From assembly GCF_000768695.1 (NCBI RefSeq), contig NZ_AVPL01000006.1, positions 37,399 to 101,398 of the forward strand: 64,000 nucleotides of DNA, given 5' to 3'. This DNA comes from Knoellia aerolata DSM 18566 (lineage in GTDB: Bacteria > Actinomycetota > Actinomycetes > Actinomycetales > Dermatophilaceae). A program made the position numbers and the translations under genes. How positions within the stretch are numbered: the first letter of the stretch is position 1; each line of letters starts with the position of its first letter. Of this stretch, positions 42,707 to 51,037 are shown one piece after another. A model generated the notes under the pieces. It ran no database searches, was not told the DNA's origin, and was given only the letters and a program-made list of their open reading frames with translations.

Positions 42707-43965
42707 CCGACTCGTCCGTGGACCCGCGACCGGAGGCTGGCGCCCCGGTCGCGGGTCCTTCCGCGCTCGCGCGTCTCGTGGGAATGCCCCCGGCGGACTT
42801 CGCCGCCGACGTGTGGTCCAGGGCGCCCCTCCTCACCCGCGCCGCCGACCTGCCCCGCGACTTCGCCGACCTCTTCGGCACCGCCGCCGTCGACGAGCTC
42901 GTGGCCCGCCGCGGCCTCCGGACGCCCTTCGCGCGCATGGCCCGGGACGGCGCCACCCTCGCGGACCGCACCTTCACCCTCGGCGGTGGTGTCGGCGCGA
43001 CCATCGGCGACCAGCTGAGTGAGGACCGCGTCCTGCGCGAGCTCGCCACGGGCGCCACCCTGGTGCTGCAGGCGCTGCACCGGACCTGGTCGCCGGTCCA
43101 GCAGTTCTCGGCAGACCTCGCGAACGACCTCGGCCACCCGGTGCAGGTCAACGCCTACGTCACGCCGCCCCAGAGCCAGGGCTTCTCCGACCACTACGAC
43201 GTCCACGACGTCTTCGTCCTCCAGGTCACCGGTGAGAAACGGTGGCGGATCCGGCCGCCGGTGCTGGAGGCGCCCCTGCGCGACCAGCCCTGGGAGCAGC
43301 GGCGCGACGAGGTCGCGCGCGCTGCCGAGACCGAGCCGCTCATCGAGGCGACCCTGTCGCCGGGCGACTGCCTCTACCTGCCGCGGGGCTGGCTCCACTC
43401 CGCGACGGCCCTGGGTGGGACGAGCATCCACCTCACCGTCGGCGTGCACACGTGGACGCGTCGCCACCTCGTCGACGCCCTCCTGTCGCGCGTCGGCGCC
43501 CGGCTGGCCGGGGACGTCGAGGCGCGTCGCAGCCTTCCCCTCGCGGTCGGCCGCTCGGGGTCCTCGACGATCGAGGCCGACGACGACGTCCGGCTCGTGC
43601 GCGAGCTCGTCGAGAAGGCGCTGCGGGACGTCGGCGCCGACGAGGTCACCGAGTCCCTGCGGTCCGCGGTCCGCGGGGCCCAGCGGGCGGAGCCGCTCGG
43701 CGTGCTCGCCCAGACGCGGCAGGCCGACGACGAGACCTCCCCCTGGAGGCTGCGGGGTGGGCTCGCGGCTCACTGGGACGACGGCGAGGGCGAGGACGCC
43801 GTCCTCGTCAGCCGGGTCGGCACCCTGGTGGTCGGCCCGCTCGAACGCGAGGCGGTCGCGGAGGTGCTGGACGGCATACGCGACCCGTCGGAGCTCGACC
43901 ACGAGCTGCGGCGACGGCTGGCTCTCGCGGGACTCATCGTTCCCGCGGACGTCAGGGAAGCGTGA
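42703..43965 (+). CDS. JmjC/ROX-type cupin oxygenase
   Basis: A 420-residue Fe(II)/2-oxoglutarate oxygenase of the bacterial ribosomal-oxygenase (YcfD-like) cupin family. The iron triad is visible: His164-x-Asp166 (FSDHYDVHDVFVLQVTGEKRW) and His232 (LYLPRGWLHSA). NAYVTPPQSQGF and SIHLTVGVHTW are family segments. The last ~170 residues form the helical dimerisation and winged-helix part seen in ROX enzymes. Known members hydroxylate Arg or His in ribosomal proteins; here the start is coupled to the acidic repeat gene, suggesting another substrate. The 3' end overlaps the ABC-F gene by 14 bases. Confidence 0.88.
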   Translation: MTDSSVDPRPEAGAPVAGPSALARLVGMPPADFAADVWSRAPLLTRAADLPRDFADLFGTAAVDELVARRGLRTPFARMARDGATLADRTFTLGGGVGATIGDQLSEDRVLRELATGATLVLQALHRTWSPVQQFSADLANDLGHPVQVNAYVTPPQSQGFSDHYDVHDVFVLQVTGEKRWRIRPPVLEAPLRDQPWEQRRDEVARAAETEPLIEATLSPGDCLYLPRGWLHSATALGGTSIHLTVGVHTWTRRHLVDALLSRVGARLAGDVEARRSLPLAVGRSGSSTIEADDDVRLVRELVEKALRDVGADEVTESLRSAVRGAQRAEPLGVLAQTRQADDETSPWRLRGGLAAHWDDGEGEDAVLVSRVGTLVVGPLEREAVAEVLDGIRDPSELDHELRRRLALAGLIVPADVREA

Positions 43966-45595
43966 CGCGACCGCCGTCGACGTGCCAGCGCTGGTCGAGC
44001 TCGACGTTCTCGAGGAGCCGGCGGTCGTGGGAGACGAGCAGCAGGGCGCCCTCGTAGGAGTCCAGCGCCTCCTCGAGCTGCTCGATGGCCGGCAGGTCGA
44101 GATGGTTGGTCGGCTCGTCGAGCACGAGGAGGTTGACGCCACGCGCCTGGAGCAGCGCCATGGCCGCCCGGGTCCGCTCGCCCGGGGAGAGGCGTGACAC
44201 CGGGCTCGTCACCTGGTCCGCGCGGAGGCCGAACTTCGCCAGCAGGGTGCGACGCTCCGCCGGCACGAGGTCGGGAACGGCCTCCCCGAACGCGTCGGCG
44301 AGCGACAGGTCGTCCCGCAGCCCGGTGCGCGCCTGGTCGATCTCGCCGATGGAGACGCTGGCACCGAGGCTGGAGCTGCCGCTGTCGGGGGTGAGCCGTC
44401 CGAGGAGGAGCCCGAGCAGCGTCGTCTTGCCGGCGCCGTTGGGCCCGGTGATGCCGATGCGGCTGTCGGCGTCGACCTGGAGCGAGACCGGACCCAGGGT
44501 GAAGTCGCCCCGGCGCAGCGTCGCGTCGTTGAGCGTGGCGACGACCGAGCTCGAGCGCGGGGCGTCACCGATGGAGAACTGGAGGACCCACTCCTTGCGG
44601 GGTTCCTCGACCTCGTCGAGCCTGGCGATCCGCGACTCCATCTGGCGCACCTTGCGGGCCTGCTTCTCGGCGGAGTCGATGCTGGCGGCGCGCCGGATCT
44701 TGTCGTTGTCCGGGCTCTTCCTCACCGCGTTGCGCACGCCCTTGCTGCTCCACTCGCGCTGGGTGCGCGCTCTCGACACGAGGTCGGCCTTGGTCCCGGC
44801 GAACTCCTCGTACGCCTCCCGGGCGTGGCGGCGGGCGATCTCGCGCTCCTCGAGCCAGGACTCGTAGCCACCGTCGTGGACGGCGACGGAGCCCTGGGCC
44901 AGGTCGAGCTCGACGATGCGGGTGACGCAGCGCGACAGGAACTCGCGGTCGTGCGAGACGAGCACGACCCCACCCCGGAGGCCGCGCACGAACGCCTCCA
45001 GCCGGTCGAGCCCGGCGAGGTCGAGGTCGTTGGTCGGCTCGTCGAGCAGGACGACGTCGAAGCGGCTGAGCAGCAGCGCCGCCAGCGCCGCCCGGGCCGC
45101 CTGGCCCCCCGACAGCGAGGTCATGAGGGCGTCCTGGCCCACGTCGAGCCCGAGCTCGCCGAGCATGGCCGGGACGCGGTCCTCGAGGTCCGGGGCGCCG
45201 CTCGCGAGCCAGTGGTCGAGGGCGACGGCATACGCCTCGTCCGCGCCGGCGTGGGAGCCGCCGAGCGCCGCCGCAGCCGCCTCCATCGTCTCGGTCGCGG
45301 CGGTGGCTCCCGTGCGGCGGGCGAGGTAGTCGCGCACGCTCTCACCGGGGACGCGTTCGTGCTCCTGGGGCAACCACCCGACGAACGCGTCGCGGGGAGC
45401 CGTCGTGATGCTGCCCGCGAGCGGGACCGTCTCGCCGGCGAGGAGGCGCAGGAGCGTCGTCTTGCCTGCACCGTTGGCGCCGACGACGCCGACCACGTCG
45501 CCCGGGGCCACGGTGAGGTCGAGGTGCTCGAAGAGGGTGCGGTGGGCGTGCCCTCCGGACAGGTCCTTGGCCACGAGGGTTGCGCTCACCCGCAC
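43952..45595 (-). CDS. ABC-F family ATPase
   Basis: A 547-residue protein of two ABC ATPase domains and no membrane part: Walker A GANGAGKTT and GPNGAGKTT, signatures SLSGGQAARAA and RLSPGERTRAA, and LLDEPTNDLDL and LDEPTNHLDLP. A charged linker (EEFAGTKADLVSRARTQREW) lies between. ABC-F proteins bind the ribosomal E-site and act in translation or antibiotic protection. It is close in form to the actinobacterial resistance-type (Vga/OleB-like) members, but I cannot place it surely. The start is GTG at 45595 or GTG at 45589. Confidence 0.9.
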   Translation of the reverse strand: MRVSATLVAKDLSGGHAHRTLFEHLDLTVAPGDVVGVVGANGAGKTTLLRLLAGETVPLAGSITTAPRDAFVGWLPQEHERVPGESVRDYLARRTGATAATETMEAAAAALGGSHAGADEAYAVALDHWLASGAPDLEDRVPAMLGELGLDVGQDALMTSLSGGQAARAALAALLLSRFDVVLLDEPTNDLDLAGLDRLEAFVRGLRGGVVLVSHDREFLSRCVTRIVELDLAQGSVAVHDGGYESWLEEREIARRHAREAYEEFAGTKADLVSRARTQREWSSKGVRNAVRKSPDNDKIRRAASIDSAEKQARKVRQMESRIARLDEVEEPRKEWVLQFSIGDAPRSSSVVATLNDATLRRGDFTLGPVSLQVDADSRIGITGPNGAGKTTLLGLLLGRLTPDSGSSSLGASVSIGEIDQARTGLRDDLSLADAFGEAVPDLVPAERRTLLAKFGLRADQVTSPVSRLSPGERTRAAMALLQARGVNLLVLDEPTNHLDLPAIEQLEEALDSYEGALLLVSHDRRLLENVELDQRWHVDGGRVTLP

Positions 45596-45621
45596 AGACT
45601 AGGGGGGCTCGCTGTCGCGGG

Positions 45622-47052
45622 TCAGGGGCCGGGGCGGTCGTACAGGAGTCCGCGCAGGTCGGCGTAGCGGCCGCGGAGCTCGGCCGTCCGCTCGCTGGCC
45701 GCGGCGTCCGGCTCGAGGACGGCGTCGGTCCGGACCTCCCACTCCGGCAGGTCGGTGCCGAGGAGGGTGGCGGCCGCCTGGCGCGCCGCACCGAGCGCGA
45801 CGTACTCGCCGGCCGCGGGCACCTGGACCTCGGCCTCGAAGAGGTCGGCGGCGACGGACCGCACCGCGGCCGAGGCGGCCGCACCGCCGATGAGGAGGAC
45901 CCGCTCGACGCGGACCCCCTGCCCGCGCAGGGCGTCCAGCGCCTCCGCGAGGTTGGTGAGCATCCCCTCGACCACGGCCCGGGCGAGGTTCTCGGGGGTG
46001 GCGTTGGCGCGCGTGAGACCAGAGAGCGTGCCGGTGGCCGTCGGCAGGTTGGGCGTCCGCTCGCCGTCGAGGTAGGGGAGGAGGGACAGCCCGCCGGCGC
46101 CGGGTTCGGCGGCGAGCGCCAGCCGGTCGAGCTCGGCGAGCTCCACCCCGAGCATCGAGGCGCCCGCGGTCAGCACCCGGGCCGCGTTGAGGGTGGCGAG
46201 GAGGGGGAGGAAGCCGCCGGTCGCGTCGGCGAACGACGCAACGGCGCCACTGTCGTCCGCGATGGCCGCGTCGTGCCGGGCGAAGGCGGTGCCACTCGTC
46301 CCGAGCGAGATGACGGCGTCGCCGGGTCGCAGCCCCAGCCCCAGCGCGGCACCCATGTTGTCGCCGGTCCCGGGCGCGACGACGAGGCCGGACCCGGTAC
46401 GGCCGGCGGCCTCGGTCGGGCCGAGCACGCGCGGCAGTCCGACCTGCCTCCCGATGGCGAGGTCGAGCACGTCGGGCAGGTAGTCGCCCGACCCGGCGGA
46501 CCAGTAGCCGGTGCCGGAGGCGTCGCCCCGGTCGGTGGTCCAGCCGTCGAAGCCGTCGCCCCGCTTGAGGATCTGGCCGGTGAGCCAGTCATGGGGGAGC
46601 ACACAGGTGCGCGTGCGCTCCAGGGACTCGGGTTCGCATCGACGGAGCCACCGCAGCTTGGTCACGGTGAACGACGCGACGGGGACGACGCCGACCTCCG
46701 TGGCCCACCGCTGCGCGCCGCCGAGCTCGTCGATGAGGTCCGACGCGTCCGGCGCCGAGCGGGTGTCGTTCCACAGCAGCGCCGGGCGCACGACCTCGTC
46801 CGCGTCGTCGAGGGTGACCATGCCGTGCTGCTGGCCACCGACCGCGATCGCCGAGACCCCGTCGAGCAGCCCGCCCGCGGTCGCCGCCTCGTAGGCGGTC
46901 CACCACTCGCTCGGGTGGACCTCGGTGCCGTCGGGGTGGGACGCCCGTCCCTGGCGCACGACCTCGCCGGTTCCGGCGTCGCACACGACGACCTTGCAGG
47001 ACTGGGTGGACGAGTCGACGCCCGCGACGAGCTGCTCGCGCTGGATGGCCAT
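45622..47052 (-). CDS. xylB: xylulokinase
   Basis: A 476-residue FGGY-family sugar kinase that phosphorylates D-xylulose for the pentose phosphate pathway. GVDSSTQSCKVVVCDAGTGE is the N-terminal ATP motif, GGQQHGMV and LLWNDTRSAPDA are substrate-side motifs, and GGAAASAAVRSVAADLF is the FGGY-type C-terminal ATP site. AAGGA precedes the ATG at 47052. It fits the polyol dehydrogenases upstream, which would yield xylulose from arabitol or xylitol, but one opposite-strand gene (47177-48913) lies between. Confidence 0.93.
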   Translation of the reverse strand: MAIQREQLVAGVDSSTQSCKVVVCDAGTGEVVRQGRASHPDGTEVHPSEWWTAYEAATAGGLLDGVSAIAVGGQQHGMVTLDDADEVVRPALLWNDTRSAPDASDLIDELGGAQRWATEVGVVPVASFTVTKLRWLRRCEPESLERTRTCVLPHDWLTGQILKRGDGFDGWTTDRGDASGTGYWSAGSGDYLPDVLDLAIGRQVGLPRVLGPTEAAGRTGSGLVVAPGTGDNMGAALGLGLRPGDAVISLGTSGTAFARHDAAIADDSGAVASFADATGGFLPLLATLNAARVLTAGASMLGVELAELDRLALAAEPGAGGLSLLPYLDGERTPNLPTATGTLSGLTRANATPENLARAVVEGMLTNLAEALDALRGQGVRVERVLLIGGAAASAAVRSVAADLFEAEVQVPAAGEYVALGAARQAAATLLGTDLPEWEVRTDAVLEPDAAASERTAELRGRYADLRGLLYDRPGP

Positions 47053-47176
47053 GCCTGCATCCTTGCCGAACGGAGGGGAGTTCTCCCCACTGACCGCCGG
47101 GCCGATCCGTGCTTGGATCCTCAGGGGGCGTCGCTCGGCCGCTGCCCGTGGCCGAACCGAGGGAGGGAGAGCGCTG

Positions 47177-48913
47177 ATGGTCGATCCGGAGGTCCTGTAC
47201 GCCGCTCTCGTCTCGGGCAGCTCGTCGACCGTGCGGGGGCAGGCGGACACGGTCGGGGACGCGATGAAGAAGGTCGAGGAGTCGGCCACGCGGGTCGACG
47301 AGGCCGCCGACCGCCCGACGTGGACGAGCGCGGCCTCCGCCGGCTACCGCGTCCGCACCGCCGGGGTCGGTCAGGGCATCCAGGTCAACCACTTCGCCCT
47401 CGGGCGCCTGCAGACCGCACTGACGACCGGGGCCCACGCGTACGACGCGATGGAGGACCACGCCACCACGGCCATCGGTCACTGGCGGGACCGCCCCTCG
47501 GGACTCAACCCCGTCGTCGAGGAGCTCCTCGCACTGCTGGTCCACGCCCGGCTCGTCTCCGTGTCCGCGACCTACAGCGCGCGACTGGCCACGGTCGCCG
47601 CCTTCGCGGCAGGCGAGAAGATCGACCGCGACGAGCTCGACGCCGACACCCTGGAGTGGCTCGCGAACGGGATGGACAGGACCGCCGACTGGCTCAAGGA
47701 GCACGGCGGCGGGCTGGGACCGCTCATCCCCAACCTCGGGCTGAGCGGTGACACCCGTGGTCTCACCCCGCAGGGCCTGGGCATCGACCCGACCACGGGG
47801 TGGATCATCCAGACCAGCTACTCGAAGGACGGCGACCAGCCCTCGACCCTGTCCATGGTGGACCCGAGCACCGGCAAGGAGATGGTCGACGTCGAGCTCG
47901 GGGGCTGGACCGGCCAGGACTCCGCGGGCGACGACGTCGACCTCCCGACTCCCGACCACGCCGGTGGCGTGGCGTCCGACGGCACGTACACCTACGTCAC
48001 GTCGAGCGGCAACCCCTCGCACGTCTTCACCTACCTCAGCTCCGACCTCAGGGACGGGGGCAGCGGTCCGGTCCAGCCGATCGGCCCGCCCACCCAGCTC
48101 CCCGACGGGGCCGGGGCCTACGGCACGGTCAAGGACGGGGCGCTCTACGTCGGCACGCACGTGGGCGACATCGGACGCGGGGGCAACGCCTACGACGGGG
48201 CCGACGACGACGGGCGGCTCTACCGCTACACCCCCGACGGCCACGGCGGCTGGACCCAGGACACGACCTTCGGCGGCGGCGCCGGCTACGTCCACACCCC
48301 GCCGCAGGCTCAGGGCGTCGTCGTGCGCGACGGCGAGTACGTCTTCAGCACCTCCCTCGGCCGGGACAGGGCGGGCCGCCTCATCACGCAGGACCGTCAG
48401 GACGACGAGCCCGGCAACGGCGACCGGGGCGATGCCTACGAGCTGCCCCACATGTCCGAGGGGATCATCGAGCTCGACGGGGAGATCGTCGCCACCTACG
48501 AGTCGGGTGCGGACGCGTACGGGCCGGACGGGTCCGACGACGACGACCTCTGGGCCAACCCGTACATGACGAGGACGTCCCTCGAGGCCCTGGGGCTCAG
48601 CGAGGACATCGAGGTCTCGCCCGAGTCCCTCCGCGGCGCCGCGACCGACTTCGACGCCGCGGCCCGTCCCCTCGCCGCAGCGGCGAACCTCGTCGGCCGG
48701 GTCACCGTCTCGGCGAGCAGCTTCGGGGAGGTCCCGTCGGCGACGACGCTGGCCACGGCGCTCAACGACCAGCTCGGCAAGGGTGAGCGAAGCCTCGATG
48801 CCGGAGCACGCGCCGTGCACCGGACCTCGGCGGTCCTCGCGGGCAACGCCCGCACCTACACCGACACCGACGACTACGCCGCGGACGCGATCCGTCGACC
48901 GGGCGCACCCTGA
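47177..48913 (+). CDS. WXG100-like/propeller-like/WXG100-like hypothetical protein
   Basis: A 578-residue protein of unusual layout. Residues 1-~110 form a helical hairpin with Trp49 at the turn (RPTWTSAASAGYR) and Tyr89-x3-Glu93 after the second helix. Residues ~190-470 carry repeated short beta motifs (GVASDGTYTYVTSSGN, GAGAYGTVKDGALYVGTH, GVVVRDGEYVFSTSLG) as in a beta-propeller. Residues ~475-578 are a second hairpin (FGEVPSATTLATALN) ending with Tyr561-x3-Asp565. Both Tyr motifs fit the YxxxD/E tag of type VII secretion substrates. There is no signal peptide and no ESX gene here. GGGAGGGAG precedes the ATG. Confidence 0.8.
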   Translation: MVDPEVLYAALVSGSSSTVRGQADTVGDAMKKVEESATRVDEAADRPTWTSAASAGYRVRTAGVGQGIQVNHFALGRLQTALTTGAHAYDAMEDHATTAIGHWRDRPSGLNPVVEELLALLVHARLVSVSATYSARLATVAAFAAGEKIDRDELDADTLEWLANGMDRTADWLKEHGGGLGPLIPNLGLSGDTRGLTPQGLGIDPTTGWIIQTSYSKDGDQPSTLSMVDPSTGKEMVDVELGGWTGQDSAGDDVDLPTPDHAGGVASDGTYTYVTSSGNPSHVFTYLSSDLRDGGSGPVQPIGPPTQLPDGAGAYGTVKDGALYVGTHVGDIGRGGNAYDGADDDGRLYRYTPDGHGGWTQDTTFGGGAGYVHTPPQAQGVVVRDGEYVFSTSLGRDRAGRLITQDRQDDEPGNGDRGDAYELPHMSEGIIELDGEIVATYESGADAYGPDGSDDDDLWANPYMTRTSLEALGLSEDIEVSPESLRGAATDFDAAARPLAAAANLVGRVTVSASSFGEVPSATTLATALNDQLGKGERSLDAGARAVHRTSAVLAGNARTYTDTDDYAADAIRRPGAP

Positions 48914-48914
48914 G

Positions 48915-49970
48915 TCACGCGTCGTCCCAGGTGATGACGACCTTGCCGGACGCGCCTGCGGCCGCGACGGCATACGCGTCCTCGGCCTCGGCGAGCGAGA
49001 ACCGGTGGGTGACGATCCGCTCCGGGTGTTCGCCCCAGCGGGCGAGCAGGTCGAGCAGCTCGGCCATGTGACCCAGCGACGTCACCCACGACCCGTGCAG
49101 CGCCACCTGCTTGTGGATGAGCAGGTCCGAGACCGCGAAGTCGATCCGGCCGCCCTCGCCGACCATGACGCATCGTCCGCGCGCCGCCGTGTGGGTCAGG
49201 GCGGCGACACGGGCACCGGCGTTCCCGCTGCAGTCGAGGCTCACCTCGCATCCCCGACCGCCGGTCGCGTCACCCACGGCGTCCGCGAGGTCGGCCGGGT
49301 CGGTCACGACGACGTCGACGAGGTCGAGGTCCCGCGCCATGGCGGCACGGTCGGGGTGGGGCTCCAGGCCGATGACCGTCGAGGCGCCGAGGTGCCGGCC
49401 GAGCATCGCCGCCGCGAGACCGACCGGACCGAGGCCGGTGACGAGCAGCCGGTCCCGACCGCTCACCCCTGCGCGCAACAGGCCCTCGTATGCCGTCCCG
49501 AACCCGCACGTGACCAGCGCACCGTCGACGTGGGTCACCCCGTCGGGCAGCGGGAGGCACGAGACCGCCTCGGCCAGGAGGTACTCGGCGTGGCCGCCGT
49601 CGCGCTGCCAGCCGTGCGCCGCTCGGGTCGAGGAGGTGCAGCCGATGGGGTAGCCGATCCGGCACTCCGCGCAGGAGCCGCAGCCGGTGATGTGGTAGAC
49701 CGCGACGCCCTGGCCGACCTCGAGCGTCGCCACCCCGGGACCGAGCGCGACGACGTCGCCGCAGGGCTCGTGTCCCGCGACGACCCCTTGGTAGGCCTCG
49801 GCGCCGTGGCCGAGGTGCTCGCGGTAGATCGCGCGGATGTCGCTGCCGCAGATGCCCGAGGCGCGCATCCGCAGGAGCACCTGTCCCGGCCCCGGCGTCG
49901 GGACGTCGACCCTCACGTGCTCGACCGTGCTGTCCCCGGGCAGGCGCACGGCCGCCATCGACGCCGGCAT
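48915..49970 (-). CDS. zinc-dependent alcohol dehydrogenase
   Basis: A 351-residue medium-chain dehydrogenase with both zinc sites: SGICGSDIR and GHEPCGDV (catalytic), and GCGSCAECRIGYPIGC (structural). VTGLGPVGLAAAMLGRHLGA is the nucleotide site. It likely oxidises a sugar alcohol or related compound in this operon. It is the last gene of the minus-strand polyol operon; its start overlaps the previous stop (TGATG at 49968-49972). ATG at 49970 is used; a second ATG is 12 bases inside. Confidence 0.88.
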   Translation of the reverse strand: MPASMAAVRLPGDSTVEHVRVDVPTPGPGQVLLRMRASGICGSDIRAIYREHLGHGAEAYQGVVAGHEPCGDVVALGPGVATLEVGQGVAVYHITGCGSCAECRIGYPIGCTSSTRAAHGWQRDGGHAEYLLAEAVSCLPLPDGVTHVDGALVTCGFGTAYEGLLRAGVSGRDRLLVTGLGPVGLAAAMLGRHLGASTVIGLEPHPDRAAMARDLDLVDVVVTDPADLADAVGDATGGRGCEVSLDCSGNAGARVAALTHTAARGRCVMVGEGGRIDFAVSDLLIHKQVALHGSWVTSLGHMAELLDLLARWGEHPERIVTHRFSLAEAEDAYAVAAAGASGKVVITWDDA

Positions 49971-51037
49971 CACCGCTCCGCCGCCTCCCGGCCCGCGGGG
50001 TGGATGATCGACTTGATCGCCCCGGGGTCGGTGCGAGCAGCCGTGAGGGCCGCAGCGGTGTCGTCCAGGAGGAAGTGGCCCGTGGCCAGGGGGCCGAGCC
50101 GGACGCGACCCGACGCGACGAGGTCGATCGCCGTCGGCCACGTGTTGGCGTAGCGGAAGACCCCCGTCACCCACAGCTCGCGGTTCTGGACGTCGCCCAG
50201 CGGCAGGGCCAGGGTGTCGCCGCCCATGCCGATGAGGACCACGCGCCCGGCCGGGGCGGCGACGCGGATGGCGGCCTGGGTGGACCCCTCGTGCCCGGAG
50301 CACTCGAGGACGACATCGGGACCGGGCCGGCCGGCATACGCGTCGGTGAGCGCCGTCGACGACACGTCGACGACCTCGGTGGCGCCCAGGGAGGTGGCCA
50401 CGGACAACCGGTGCGCGTTGACGTCGGCGACGACCACCTCGGTGGCGCCGAACGCGATCGCGGTCTGGGCGGCGAGCTGCCCCACCGGGCCGGCGCCGGT
50501 GACGAGCACCCGCACTCCCGGCCCGACAGAGGCGCGCCGGCACGCCCAGATGCCCACCGAGAGCGGTTCGAGCATCGCACCCTCGTCGAACGACACGGAG
50601 TCCGGCAGCGTGAACGCGAAGGACGCCGGGTGCGTGACGTACTCGGCGAGCGTCCCGTCCACCGGTGGGGTCGCGTGGAAGACCATGTCGGGGCAGAGGT
50701 TGTAGTGACCGGCGAGGCACTGGGCGCACGACCGGCAGGGCACGCCCGGCTCGATCGCCACCCGCTCGTCCACCCGCCCGGGGTCGACGTCCGACCCGAC
50801 GGCCACGATGACCCCCGCGCTCTCGTGGCCGAGCACCAGCGGCCCGGTGACGACGTGGTCGCCGATCCGGCCGTGGTCGAAGTAGTGGGTGTCGGAGCCG
50901 CACACGCCGACCGAGCGCACCTCGATGAGCACCTCGTCGGCCGCGGGCGCGGGCACGGGTCGGGACTCGACCGTGATCGCCCCCGGCTCGGTGAGGACCG
51001 CCGTGCGCATCGTGGCGGGGGCGGTGGTGGACGTCAT
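49970..51037 (-). CDS. zinc-dependent polyol (sorbitol/xylitol-type) dehydrogenase
   Basis: A 355-residue medium-chain dehydrogenase resembling sorbitol/xylitol dehydrogenases: VGVCGSDTHYFDHGRIGDHVV, VLGHESAGVIVAVG, PCRSCAQCLAGHYNLCPDM and MLEPLSVGIWACRRA. VTGAGPVGQLAAQTA is the NAD site. It would produce a ketose such as fructose or xylulose. It overlaps both neighbours by a few bases. Confidence 0.9.
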   Translation of the reverse strand: MTSTTAPATMRTAVLTEPGAITVESRPVPAPAADEVLIEVRSVGVCGSDTHYFDHGRIGDHVVTGPLVLGHESAGVIVAVGSDVDPGRVDERVAIEPGVPCRSCAQCLAGHYNLCPDMVFHATPPVDGTLAEYVTHPASFAFTLPDSVSFDEGAMLEPLSVGIWACRRASVGPGVRVLVTGAGPVGQLAAQTAIAFGATEVVVADVNAHRLSVATSLGATEVVDVSSTALTDAYAGRPGPDVVLECSGHEGSTQAAIRVAAPAGRVVLIGMGGDTLALPLGDVQNRELWVTGVFRYANTWPTAIDLVASGRVRLGPLATGHFLLDDTAAALTAARTDPGAIKSIIHPAGREAAER

